A DNA stretch of 64,000 nt. Origin: Aureispira sp050633105 (lineage in GTDB: Bacteria; Bacteroidota; Bacteroidia; Chitinophagales; Saprospiraceae). Of this stretch, positions 41,024 through 49,467 are shown piece by piece. The first letter of the stretch is position 1, and every line of letters starts with the position of its first letter. The stretch is from contig JBOEFW010000063.1 of assembly GCA_050633105.1 (NCBI GenBank), positions 83,892-147,891 on the forward strand, given 5' to 3'. The notes below the pieces were generated by a model. The model saw only the letters and a list, made by a program, of their open reading frames with translations. It ran no database searches and had not been told where the DNA came from. Both the position numbers and the translations under genes were made by a program.

Positions 41024-41782
41024 CAAGGTATTTTCCTCGAAAAATGGGCGCAAGAGATCAATAAAAGCTTGCGGGTATTCCATCATAGGAGCATGCCCAC
41101 AATTCTCAAAAAAATGCAAGGTAGAATTAGCTATTTTTTCTTGAAAGTCCTCTCCAACAAACGCTGGGGTAATATTGTCTTCTTTGCCCCATATCAATAA
41201 GGTAGGTGCCGTTATTCGATGCAACTCCTTCTCTAAATTGTGACGCATGGCAGATTTTGCGGTAATGATGATTTTAAGCCCCTTCTCTGGCGTATTAATA
41301 ATTTCAAATACCTCATCTACAATTTCTTTTGTAGCTACAATCGGATCATAAAAGGTGTTCTCCACCACTTTCCGAACAAAATCATAATTTTGACGACGCG
41401 GAAAAGAACTTCCCAAAGCATTCTCAAACAAACCTGAACTTCCTGTCAATGTCAAACTCTGCACCAACTCTGGTGCTTGGAGTGTCAACAACAATGCAAT
41501 ATGCCCTCCTAACGAGTTCCCTACCAAATGTACCCGTTTATGCCCTAGATGCTGTAAAAATTCCTGTACATGCTCCATTAAAGAGAGAATAGACAAAGAA
41601 CGTTTAGGGGTATCATAGATTGGTAACATGGGCACCAATAATTGATAGTCCTTTTTCAAATCCTTCATTATTGCCGTATAGTTTCCCATACTTCCAAACA
41701 GACCATGTAATAAGACGACAACTTCCCCCTCGCCTTCTTGGAGATAACGAAATTTCCCTTGTTCTTTAATGCTGTATGTCAT
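41012..41782 (-). CDS. Alpha/beta hydrolase
   Basis: 256 aa from the chosen ATG at 41782 (MTYSIKEQGKFRYLQEGEGE). An upstream in-frame start at 41812 would overlap the preceding nuclease gene and adds residues with no family match. Oxyanion motif LLHGLFGS, nucleophile elbow LVGNSLGGHIALLL (Ser), acid LLIWGKEDNITP (Asp), base ENCGHAPMMEYP (His): a full Ser-Asp-His triad of the MhpC-like esterase/lyase group. Cytoplasmic, substrate unknown. It starts 10 bases after the nuclease stop, so they share a transcript. Its 3' end overlaps the convergent membrane-protein gene by 12 bases. Confidence 0.88.
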   Translation of the reverse strand: MTYSIKEQGKFRYLQEGEGEVVVLLHGLFGSMGNYTAIMKDLKKDYQLLVPMLPIYDTPKRSLSILSLMEHVQEFLQHLGHKRVHLVGNSLGGHIALLLTLQAPELVQSLTLTGSSGLFENALGSSFPRRQNYDFVRKVVENTFYDPIVATKEIVDEVFEIINTPEKGLKIIITAKSAMRHNLEKELHRITAPTLLIWGKEDNITPAFVGEDFQEKIANSTLHFFENCGHAPMMEYPQAFIDLLRPFFEENTLLDK

Positions 41783-41792
41783 GTTTCTTGTT

Positions 41793-42659
41793 TTATAAAT
41801 TTGGTCGATCATTAGACGACGACCAACGGGTGATATCTGCGGTAGCTTCTATGTTTCTTTGTTCCCTCTCGCTCAATTCTGGGAAAAAATCAAGTCCAGT
41901 ATATGATTCTACACGATCTATACTCGTCACAAAATTCTCCAATGGTTGGTCAATATCTTTATTTTTAAACATAAACGCAATGCCTTTCTTTTCTCTTCCC
42001 TCATAATCTACAATAATCTTAAAAAAGCCTCTTGGAAAAGTAGGTCCTGTTCCTTTTATACGTTGTTCGTTCCGAACGCGTTTGCGCAACAACGGGCCTG
42101 CAATAACATAAACACGGCGCTCTATCTTGGCCCAAGTCCGTACACGGTTTTCTAGGCTCTTCCAAATACCACGATTAAAATCAGGCACCTGAGGAGTTAC
42201 ATTACTCATATAAAAGCTCTCCCTCATCGCTTGTTCGTTAAAATTCATATCATGAGCAGGCACCATATGGCCTCTATCGTACCCTGAATGCCTGTAGGCA
42301 CTACTACTGGCATCATTCGCCCTTGGATCATCATGAAAACTCCCACGTTCTTGTTGGAACTCTTGCTCCAACCTAGCGCCCTGCAATTCATACGCTACCC
42401 ATTCTGGGTTTTGATGTTTAGAAGAATAAGAGACGGTATAATATTGCTGATGAATAAGCTGGTCGCCTAATAGCTGTGTTGGCAAATATTGGAGTCGCCC
42501 TATTGGCAAATCGTCGTCTACGGAAGTCGGCACAACCACTGGTTGTGGAGCGGGGGGCAGTTCTCCACCACCTCCAAGAGGGTTATTACCAATTAATAAT
42601 ACAATAATACCTGTGACTCCTGCCAACAGTATGGGCAACAGTTTACGCAAATCTTTCAT
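41793..42659 (-). CDS. NUC1-type DNA/RNA non-specific endonuclease, exported or anchored
   Basis: 288 aa. An N-terminal hydrophobic segment (LLPILLAGVTGIIVLLIG, about 7-24) followed by Gly/Pro-rich sequence indicates export or membrane anchoring. The nuclease domain carries the DRGHMVPA motif (D128, R129, G130, H131 as general base) and the Mg-binding Asn in VPDFNRGIWKSLEN (about N162). This is the beta-beta-alpha-metal fold seen in Serratia nuclease and EndoG. Probable role: degradation of extracellular or periplasmic nucleic acid for nutrition. An alpha/beta-hydrolase gene follows. Confidence 0.92.
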   Translation of the reverse strand: MKDLRKLLPILLAGVTGIIVLLIGNNPLGGGGELPPAPQPVVVPTSVDDDLPIGRLQYLPTQLLGDQLIHQQYYTVSYSSKHQNPEWVAYELQGARLEQEFQQERGSFHDDPRANDASSSAYRHSGYDRGHMVPAHDMNFNEQAMRESFYMSNVTPQVPDFNRGIWKSLENRVRTWAKIERRVYVIAGPLLRKRVRNEQRIKGTGPTFPRGFFKIIVDYEGREKKGIAFMFKNKDIDQPLENFVTSIDRVESYTGLDFFPELSEREQRNIEATADITRWSSSNDRPNL

Positions 42660-42895
42660 AAGTTAGATGTCTTTGACCAAAATGTACAAGAAATAATAAG
42701 GATAAGGTCTGTCAAGAAGCGCTTTTCTAGGTATATACATTGTAACAATCATTTTGGAGCATCAAAGGTAATAGACCTAATGCAGTTAGACAACATTAGT
42801 TGCCTAGATTTTTAGCTTTGTCTACTGTGATCGACCTAGCTTTAATTTTTGGCCTAAATCATGTATCTTGTATAAAACCTTTCTTTTATACGCCA

Positions 42896-42903
42896 TATCT
42901 TTG
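42896..42903 (+). promoter_or_regulatory. -7 element ahead of the decayed gene
   Basis: TATCTTTG, about 105 bases before the ATG at 43006. A second match (TAGCTTTG) lies at 42813-42820. The promoter region of the pseudogene may thus still be intact. The remainder of 42660-43005 has nothing else supported. Confidence 0.35.
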
Positions 42904-43005
42904 TTTTACAGGCTTATACCTTCCCAATACCTCTTATTTTGAGACAGAATATTACTAGTCCTAAAAAAAGGTGAGCCAAGCCCCTATGTTTAAAATTCAC
43001 TGCTT

Positions 43006-43550
43006 ATGAAATATTACAAAGCCCATTGGCTACTGGGGTGTTTATGCTTGTTACTATACAACTCCTGACAAAGAATCGGTCTCTTCTTAACAGTTCCCCT
43101 TCTACAGAAGTAGATAGCCCTTCCTTAAGGGATCCTAATAGTTTCCATCCCCAACGCTTAACTATTGAACAAGCTTTTTTCAATTACCAGAACAAGAGTT
43201 TTATTAGAAGGATTAAGAGGACTTTCTAAAATTGAGCGCCAAGCATTGCTACAATCTCCTAAGAGTCATCGTTATACAGGCACACTTGTTGGCAATTATT
43301 TAGAAATAATCTGCGGTTAACACCACTACTTTTTTTGAAGAAACGAGGTCTCCATTAGCCCAGCAATACATTTATTTTGATCTCCAAGCTATGGACATCA
43401 ATTATCTGCAAGCTCGGCTACAATACAAACATTATCCTAATAAGAATAGCATTTGCCTCAAAAGAGGCTTATATTTGGACAGGAGCTCAATTTTAAGGCA
43501 ACCGTCAAGCTATGGTACAATATGAAATTAGTGAAGATCATTCTAGGTAA
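43006..43550 (+). pseudogene. Frameshifted remnant of a secreted-protein gene
   Basis: An ATG at 43006 begins a signal-peptide-like stretch (MKYYKAHWLLGCLCLLLYNS, then TGA). Sensible protein continues in other frames: LTKNRSLLNSSPSTEVDSPS with LTIEQAFFNYQ (frame +2), then VLLEGLRGLSKIERQALLQS and HRYTGTLVGNYLEI (from 43192, frame 0), then FFEETRSPLAQQYIYFDLQA (from 43322, frame +1), then AFASKEAYIWTGAQF, stop, GNRQAMVQYEISEDHS (from 43449, frame +2). At least four frameshifts and two stops are needed, so the gene is dead. The family is not recognised. Confidence 0.7.
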
Positions 43551-43765
43551 TCCCCTCTAATAGTTCTTACAAAAATCTTAAAAATGCAGGAAGCTTAGCA
43601 AATCCATTAATAAGTTTGTATTTTGACCTGTATTGAACACACTAAAATCAATGTGTTTTTGCATAAAAAAAGTTTAAAAAGGGTTTTCGTGTAATACTGA
43701 AACCTCTACTCGTAAAATGCGTAGACTTTCTTAAACAACGATCATAAATAGATACTGATAGTACC

Positions 43766-44932
43766 ATGAATAAACTTCTCCTATTGTTAGTTGCTAGTCT
43801 TCTTTGGATTAGCTGTGAAGACAATAATACAACAAAAGATACCGATAGCGCCACTCCTCCTGCTACAAAAGCGACTGCTGTTGCTAATACCGCTAAGGCC
43901 CCAACAGGCAAATCCACCACCATATCAGGAGATATTGTGGGGCTAAAATCAAATCAAAAATTGTTTTTTGATCGAAAAACACTAGATGCAACAGATGTAG
44001 TAGGTAGTGTTCTTGCTAATCCTAATGGAGCCTTTGAATTGTCTACTCCCATTGATCGACCAGGCATCTACCGTCTACGTATTGGGGCCCGTCCATTGTA
44101 CCTGTTACTGGAAGGTGGAGAAAAAGTATACATCACTGCGGAAGTAGAGAACGGAAAAATCATCGCGCATCAAATAAAAGGAAGCCTTTATACCGATGCC
44201 ATGAAAAATTGGCAAGGTAAAGTAGATCCTGTTGCGGCCAAGGAATATTTAACCAACAACAGCGAAAAACGGCCATTAATGGACTTGTACTTGGTCGAAA
44301 AATTAGACCTTGTTGCAAATATCGATTTGTATAAGAAAGTATTGGCAGAGCTGCAAGAGGCCTATCCAAATGATTTATACACCAAACAATTCAACTCTAA
44401 GGTGTTGTCTATGGAAGCCAAAATCAATGCCCAGCCTGTCGCTATTGGCCGTCCAGCACCAGAGATTAACTTGCCCAGTCCTAGTGGTAAAAAAATTGCT
44501 TTGTCTTCGCTAAAAGGAGATGTTGTCTTATTAGACTTTTGGGCAAGTTGGTGTCGTCCTTGTCGTTTTGCCAATCCACATGTCGTAGAAATGTATGACA
44601 AATACCAACGAAAAGGGTTTAATGTCTACAACGTTTCCTTAGATGGATTGGACGATAGACGCCTTGCCATGTACCAAAATAATGAAGCCAGCATTCAACA
44701 AGCCACCGATTTGGAGCGTTCCAAATGGAAACAAGCCATTAAAGATGATCAACTAACTTGGAAAAATCACGTTTCTGAATTGCGCAGTTGGAGCAGTTCC
44801 GTTGCTGCTTTATATGGCGTTAACTCTATTCCAAAAACCTTCTTATTAGACCGTAAAGGGGTCATTCGTTACCAAAATCTCCGTGGAGAGCAGTTAGAAG
44901 CGGCCATCAAAACCTTATTAGCTGAAAAGTAG
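43766..44932 (+). CDS. TlpA/ResA-like thioredoxin lipoprotein
   Basis: 388 aa. Signal peptide with lipobox (LLLLLVASLLWISC, lipid at C17), then a Thr/Ala-rich linker, then a DUF4369-like beta domain (about 50-140: ISGDIVGLKSNQKLFFDRKT, YLLLEGGEKVYITAEVENGK), a helical spacer, and a C-terminal thioredoxin domain (about 226-388). The redox motif is WCRPC (C263, C266) in LLDFWASWCRPCRFANP, and SIPKTFLLDRKG gives the cis-Pro. Bacteroidota proteins with this layout reduce or rearrange disulfides in the periplasm or at the outer membrane. It is monocistronic. Confidence 0.93.
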   Translation: MNKLLLLLVASLLWISCEDNNTTKDTDSATPPATKATAVANTAKAPTGKSTTISGDIVGLKSNQKLFFDRKTLDATDVVGSVLANPNGAFELSTPIDRPGIYRLRIGARPLYLLLEGGEKVYITAEVENGKIIAHQIKGSLYTDAMKNWQGKVDPVAAKEYLTNNSEKRPLMDLYLVEKLDLVANIDLYKKVLAELQEAYPNDLYTKQFNSKVLSMEAKINAQPVAIGRPAPEINLPSPSGKKIALSSLKGDVVLLDFWASWCRPCRFANPHVVEMYDKYQRKGFNVYNVSLDGLDDRRLAMYQNNEASIQQATDLERSKWKQAIKDDQLTWKNHVSELRSWSSSVAALYGVNSIPKTFLLDRKGVIRYQNLRGEQLEAAIKTLLAEK

Positions 44933-45023
44933 AAAATCCTCTACAAAATAGTATAGGATCCCTTAAAGAAACCAGCCCGCTTGACTACAATTGTTTTTTT
45001 AACAAAAAACAAGCGTTAAAGTA

Positions 45024-45054
45024 TTGTAGGAGTTTCTTTTTTTTTCTACCTTTG
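45024..45054 (+). promoter_or_regulatory. Promoter of the yceD-rpmF operon
   Basis: TTG at 45024-45026, 20 bases, TACCTTTG at 45047-45054 followed by CA. It is the best match to the Bacteroidota promoter in the window. The predicted start is about 20 bases before the ATG at 45083. Confidence 0.8.
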
Positions 45055-45082
45055 CACGGCGTTTTTAGAAAAATCTGAACCA

Positions 45083-45628
45083 ATGAAAGTTCTTAAATCT
45101 TTCACCATAAATTTTGCAAGTCTTGCAGATGGTGAACATGTATTTGATTATCAGATTGATGATAAGTTCTTAAATCATTTTGAAGCCGCTTTAGTAAAAG
45201 AAGGACAAATTAACGTTCATCTCACGATGCTAAAGTATTTGAATAGTTTGGAATTGAATTTCGAATTAGGAGGAACTGTGGTCACACCTTGTGATGTGTG
45301 TGCGGAAGAGTTTGACTTGCCAATTGAAGGCAGCGAACAACTCATGGTGAAACTAGTCAGCGAAATTCCAGAACAGGACGACGAGTATAATGTCGTTTAT
45401 CTAAAAGAAGGCAGTAATTCTATTAATATTGCAGAAATGCTCTATGAATTGATTATGCTCAGTCTTCCAATTAGAAAAGTTCATCCACTAGACAAAGATG
45501 GTAATTCTACTTGTGACCCTGCTGTCTTAGCCTTTTTGCAGGAACATAGTGTAGACCCTAATGAGGAGGACGATCAAGACGATGGCCCAACGGACAGTAT
45601 CTGGGACGCGTTAAAAAACTTAAAGTAA
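45083..45628 (+). CDS. yceD: YceD/DUF177 family protein (23S rRNA accumulation)
   Basis: 181 aa. DUF177 proteins are needed for normal 23S rRNA levels and are nearly always paired with rpmF. The CxxC of the family is present (VTPCDVCAEEFDLPIEG), followed by the acidic YNVVYLKEGSNSINIAEMLY and the conserved YELIMLSLPIRKVHP. An acidic tail (EEDDQDDGPTDSIWDALKNL) ends the protein; DxRWxxLKxL-like ends are usual. rpmF follows 27 bases later and both are driven by the promoter at 45024-45054. Confidence 0.93.
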   Translation: MKVLKSFTINFASLADGEHVFDYQIDDKFLNHFEAALVKEGQINVHLTMLKYLNSLELNFELGGTVVTPCDVCAEEFDLPIEGSEQLMVKLVSEIPEQDDEYNVVYLKEGSNSINIAEMLYELIMLSLPIRKVHPLDKDGNSTCDPAVLAFLQEHSVDPNEEDDQDDGPTDSIWDALKNLK

Positions 45629-45655
45629 AGTAACTAACATTTAAATAAACAAAAA

Positions 45656-45895
45656 ATGGCACATCCAAAGAGTAGAATATCAAAGCAGCGTAAACGCAAA
45701 CGTCGTACACACTACAAGATTACAGCGCCACATGTAGTTACTTGTCAGGCTACAGGACAACCACACTTGCGCCACCGTGCTCACTGGCATGAAGGCAAAC
45801 TATACTATCGTGGTCGTGTTTTTATTGACAATACAGAAGAATTGGTTTCTGCTGACACAGAAACTACCATTGACGACGTAGAAGTAGAAGATTAG
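45656..45895 (+). CDS. rpmF: Ribosomal protein bL32
   Basis: 79 aa. Starts MAHPKSRISKQRKRKRRTHY, typical for Bacteroidota bL32 (MAHPKRRxSKxRxxxRRTHxK). It lacks the zinc-binding Cys quartet; only one Cys is seen (VVTCQATGQPHLRHRAHWHE), as in Cys-minus forms. An acidic C-terminal extension (about residues 62-79, SADTETTIDDVEVED) is longer than in many bL32 proteins. It is a component of the large ribosomal subunit. A terminator follows at 45926-45961. Confidence 0.96.
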   Translation: MAHPKSRISKQRKRKRRTHYKITAPHVVTCQATGQPHLRHRAHWHEGKLYYRGRVFIDNTEELVSADTETTIDDVEVED

Positions 45896-45925
45896 GCGAA
45901 CTAGTCTATCGAACGATAAATAGAT

Positions 45926-45961
45926 AACTCTTATTCCTAATCAAAGGAGTAAGAGTTTTTC
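45926..45961. terminator. Intrinsic terminator of yceD-rpmF
   Basis: AACTCTTATTCCT (45926-45938), 6-base loop, AGGAGTAAGAGTT (45945-45957, one wobble) and a T-run. It is placed between rpmF and a convergent membrane-protein gene. Confidence 0.88.
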
Positions 45962-45975
45962 TACGTATACATTTA

Positions 45976-47016
45976 TCAAGTAAGAAAATCATGAAGTCGT
46001 TCTATAAAAGCTTCTTGCTCATCTACAAACAATAAGAGCCTTGTTACCTCCTGTACCTTACCAAAAGCCCCTACCAGAACAACTGGCCTCTTAAATTCTA
46101 GATAAACATTAGGCGTTTCTAAACGGCCTAAAGCAGCTAATCGAGGAAGAAAATCGTCGTGTTGTAACCGTTCATAAGGAGTAACCTGTTGGATATTTTC
46201 CACTGTAGTAAGGAGTTCTCCTAAAGTGCCATACTTCAGATGCAATTGATCCGCTGTTAGTATGATCGGGCGTTGGGCCATGCTTTTCATTAAACTAATC
46301 AACTGTAAAAGGCTATAACCACTTAGTCCTGTTAATATCCAAGCGACAAGAGGACTCCATAGCTGGATAAGAAGATGCAGGGCAAACGTTTCCACCATTA
46401 AAAGCATAAAAAAAGCTCCAAGAAGGGCTACACTTCCACTTTTCTGATGATAAGCAAACTCCTGATCAGTTAACCTAGGCGTTTTCCAAACCCAAAAGCA
46501 GTAATAAGGAACACTTAACTCTGCTGCTAAAAAATGGCTTACCCGTTCTGGAAATAAGGCTTTAGTAACCTGTAATAAACGACTATAGAAATCGCGCTCC
46601 TCTCCTTGTTGATAGAGTTGTTTTGTTTGGTATACTTTGTATACTATAAAACTGAGCACCCCCAATTCTACTACAGGCAAGACATAGTTTTTGATGTAAT
46701 TTAGATAAACTTGTTGCTCAACTGGTAACATCCAACTCCCCAATAAGACGCCTAATAAAACAACAGGCACCACTGTTCTTTTAGGGATATTTTGATAATG
46801 AATTGCTAGCAGGTACAAGCACGGTATTGTCACTACCAAATCTAGCGTTATCCCTATAGCTAAAGTGGAATCAAGTGGCCTATAATACATCATCCCTACC
46901 ACAACTAAAAGTGCTAAAAGAGGTAGTAGAAACAAATAATACGATGGTAGGGTGATTTTTCTCATAGTGCTGGTATATCTATAAACAAGCTTCTTAATAA
47001 TTTCCATCTTCAACAA
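45976..47016 (-). CDS. Multi-pass membrane protein, unknown
   Basis: 346 aa at most. At least six hydrophobic segments: YYLFLLPLLALLVVVGMMYY, LAIGITLDLVVTIPCLYLLA, VVPVVLLGVLLGSWML, YVLPVVELGVLSFIVYKVY, VALLGAFFMLLMVETFALHL and PLVAWILTGLSGYSLLQLIS. A soluble C-terminal domain follows (LTADQLHLKYGTLGELLTTV, NVYLEFKRPVVLVGAFGKVQ), resembling a small PH-like or beta domain. Several starts are possible (47016, 47007, 46965); the last removes a basic lead of 17 residues. No family recognised. It is convergent with rpmF across the terminator. Confidence 0.7.
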   Translation of the reverse strand: MLKMEIIKKLVYRYTSTMRKITLPSYYLFLLPLLALLVVVGMMYYRPLDSTLAIGITLDLVVTIPCLYLLAIHYQNIPKRTVVPVVLLGVLLGSWMLPVEQQVYLNYIKNYVLPVVELGVLSFIVYKVYQTKQLYQQGEERDFYSRLLQVTKALFPERVSHFLAAELSVPYYCFWVWKTPRLTDQEFAYHQKSGSVALLGAFFMLLMVETFALHLLIQLWSPLVAWILTGLSGYSLLQLISLMKSMAQRPIILTADQLHLKYGTLGELLTTVENIQQVTPYERLQHDDFLPRLAALGRLETPNVYLEFKRPVVLVGAFGKVQEVTRLLLFVDEQEAFIERLHDFLT

Positions 47017-47143
47017 AGACTAAACAATCTCTTGTTATAGAACAACTCTTTTTTTAGTATCTTAGTTCTCCCAGTAAGCCTTCATTTTGATATAAAATGC
47101 GCCTACTGAAACTACCTTTTTACAGACCTAACAATTGATTATC

Positions 47144-47836
47144 ATGGCTTACTTTACCACAGGGTATACTGACTTTTTTAAAGGCTTGGCTGCCAACAAC
47201 CACAAAGAGTGGTTCCACGATCACAAAAAGCAATATGAGCAACAAGTCAAAGGTCCATTCAAGGCATTTATTGGAGACTTAATTGCTGCCATACAACAAC
47301 GCTATGATAAGGATTTAGACTTATTTCCAAAAGAAGCTATCTTTCGCATCAATCGAGATATTCGTTTTTCTAAGGATAAAACACCTTATAAACTTCATCG
47401 CAGTGCCGTCATATCCAGAGGCGGTCGCAAGAACAAACAGTATCCTGGTTTTTATATACAATTAGGGGTGGATGAAAATTGGTTAGGTGGAGGAGCTTAT
47501 TGGCTGGATAAAGATAATTTAAGAGCCGTCCGCCAATACATTATGGATCATCCCAAACAAGTACAGCAACTCTTGACTAATCCAGCGTTATTAGAAGTCT
47601 ATGGAGGGATTCAAGGGGACAAAAACAAACGATTGCCTAAGGAATTTAAAGCCGCACAAGAAACATTGCCTATTATTGCCAACAAGCAATTTTATTTCAT
47701 GAAAACATATGAAGACGATGAGTCTATTATTCTTAAAGAGGATTTATTAGAATGGGCTTTGGAACACTATGAAATTGGCTTACAATGGAATACCTTTTTG
47801 ATAGAAGCCTTGCATAGCCAACCAGAAGAAGCTTGA
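47144..47836 (+). CDS. DUF2461 (TIGR02453) family protein
   Basis: About 230 aa from the ATG at 47144; an in-frame TTG nine bases upstream is less likely. Matches the DUF2461 family from end to end: the start FTTGYTDFFKGLAANNHKEW with FHDHKKQYEQ, then the very conserved FRINRDIRFSKDKTPYKLHR, then GFYIQLGVDENWLGGGAYWL and LLEWALEHYEIGLQWNTFLI. The biochemical role of the family is unknown. It is cytoplasmic and transcribed alone, convergent with the M20 dipeptidase gene. Confidence 0.92.
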   Translation: MAYFTTGYTDFFKGLAANNHKEWFHDHKKQYEQQVKGPFKAFIGDLIAAIQQRYDKDLDLFPKEAIFRINRDIRFSKDKTPYKLHRSAVISRGGRKNKQYPGFYIQLGVDENWLGGGAYWLDKDNLRAVRQYIMDHPKQVQQLLTNPALLEVYGGIQGDKNKRLPKEFKAAQETLPIIANKQFYFMKTYEDDESIILKEDLLEWALEHYEIGLQWNTFLIEALHSQPEEA

Positions 47837-47943
47837 TTTTTGACAAGACAATAGGAGTATTTATAAAGTCGTATTACTAAGGGGACACTTCAATAGTATT
47901 CCCCTAGAAATACGACTCCACAAAAATAGTCCTTCATTAACAG

Positions 47944-49338
47944 CTATTGACCAGTTTTTAATTCTGTATAGTACTGGTAAAAATATGGAATTGTTTCAAT
48001 TCCTTTGTAGTAATTAAACAAACCAAAATGCTCATTAGGCGAATGAATCGCGTCGGAATCTAAGCCAAAGCCCATTAGAATGGTTTTAACACCCAATACT
48101 TCCTCGAACATCGCCACAATTGGAATAGATCCACCAGAACGCTGTGGAATTGGCTTTTTACCAAAGGTTGCTTGATACGCTTTATCTGCTGCTTGGTACT
48201 CAATCCCCGTTGTAGGAGTAACAACAGGATGACCGCCGTGGTGTGGCGTGACTTTAATTTTAACAGAATCAGGAGCAATACTTTCAAAATATTGTGTAAA
48301 CAATGCCGTGATTTTATCAGGATCTTGATGAGGCACTAAACGCATAGAAATCTTAGCATAGGCTTTAGAAGGCAAGACTGTTTTTGCCCCTTCTCCAATA
48401 TAACCACTCCACATACCATTTACATCCAATGTTGGGCGGATAGATCCTCGCTCTAATGTAGTATAACTCTCCTCTCCTTGTACCGCATCTATATCCAAAT
48501 GATTTTGGTAAGCGTCCAAAGAAAAGGGCGCTTCATTCATCGCCTTGCGCTCTGCCGCTGACACAATTTCTACATCGTCATAAAAACCAGGAATGGCAAT
48601 CTCATTTTTGTCATTGTGCAATTGGCTAATCATTTTAGCCAATACATTGGCAGGATTTCCAACGGCTCCTCCATAAATTCCAGAGTGCAAATCACGGTTC
48701 GGTCCCGTCAATTCTACTTCTACATAACTCAAGCCACGTAAGCCAGTACAGATAGAAGGCACATCATTCGCGATCATTCCTGTATCAGAAATTAAAATCA
48801 CATCGCATGCAAACTTATCTGCATTGGCTCGTAAGTAAGGTCCTAAATTGGGAGAACCGATTTCCTCCTCTCCTTCTATCATAAACTTGACATTACAAGG
48901 CAAGACTCCTTCACTCAGCATTTGTTCAAAAGCCTTAACATGCATATACATTTGTCCTTTATCATCACAAGCCCCTCGTGCATAAATAGCCCCTTGTGGG
49001 TGAGTTTCCGTTTTTTTAACAACAGGCTCAAATGGCCCAGACTCCCACAAATCTAAGGGGTCAGGTGGTTGCACATCGTAATGTCCATAAACACAAACAG
49101 TAGGTAGTTTAGGATCAATGATTTTCTCTCCATAAACAATAGGATAGCCTGCGGTTTCACACAATTCTACCTTATCAGCCCCTGCTTCTATTAATCTATG
49201 TTTGATAAAATCGGCTGCTTCTAACATGGCCGTTTTAAAATCTTCATCTGCACTAACGGAAGGAATGCGCAACAATTGCAGCAATTCATCCAAGTAACGT
49301 TCTTTGTTTGCCGATAACTTTTCAGCTAGTTGTTTCAT
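47944..49338 (-). CDS. M20 family dipeptidase
   Basis: 464 aa. Cleaves dipeptides or C-terminal residues using two metal ions in the cytoplasm. Motifs in order: VYGHYDVQPPDP (His and the general-fold Asp), ARGACDDKGQMYMHVKAF (bridging Asp), IEGEEEIGSPN (catalytic Glu pair), ISDTGM, a dimerisation domain with DLHSGIYGGAVGNPANVLAK, and HSPNEHF near the C-terminus (last metal His). The CNDP/carnosinase-like subgroup has this pattern. Two peptide-uptake POT genes lie 5 kb away, a possible functional link only. Confidence 0.95.
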   Translation of the reverse strand: MKQLAEKLSANKERYLDELLQLLRIPSVSADEDFKTAMLEAADFIKHRLIEAGADKVELCETAGYPIVYGEKIIDPKLPTVCVYGHYDVQPPDPLDLWESGPFEPVVKKTETHPQGAIYARGACDDKGQMYMHVKAFEQMLSEGVLPCNVKFMIEGEEEIGSPNLGPYLRANADKFACDVILISDTGMIANDVPSICTGLRGLSYVEVELTGPNRDLHSGIYGGAVGNPANVLAKMISQLHNDKNEIAIPGFYDDVEIVSAAERKAMNEAPFSLDAYQNHLDIDAVQGEESYTTLERGSIRPTLDVNGMWSGYIGEGAKTVLPSKAYAKISMRLVPHQDPDKITALFTQYFESIAPDSVKIKVTPHHGGHPVVTPTTGIEYQAADKAYQATFGKKPIPQRSGGSIPIVAMFEEVLGVKTILMGFGLDSDAIHSPNEHFGLFNYYKGIETIPYFYQYYTELKTGQ

Positions 49339-49467
49339 CTTATTCTTTATTTATATTGAAGTTGCTTAAGAAAAACAAATCATGTTAAATGAAAGGTATT
49401 TTTTAAACAACTTCATTCTTACAATACATCGCCGGTCCAACAAAATGGAAAACAGCTGTTTTATCTG

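Noticed and set aside
43648..43923. 91-codon frame on the minus strand
   Set aside because: It is antisense to the start of the TlpA-like lipoprotein gene, which has clear signal and thioredoxin motifs.
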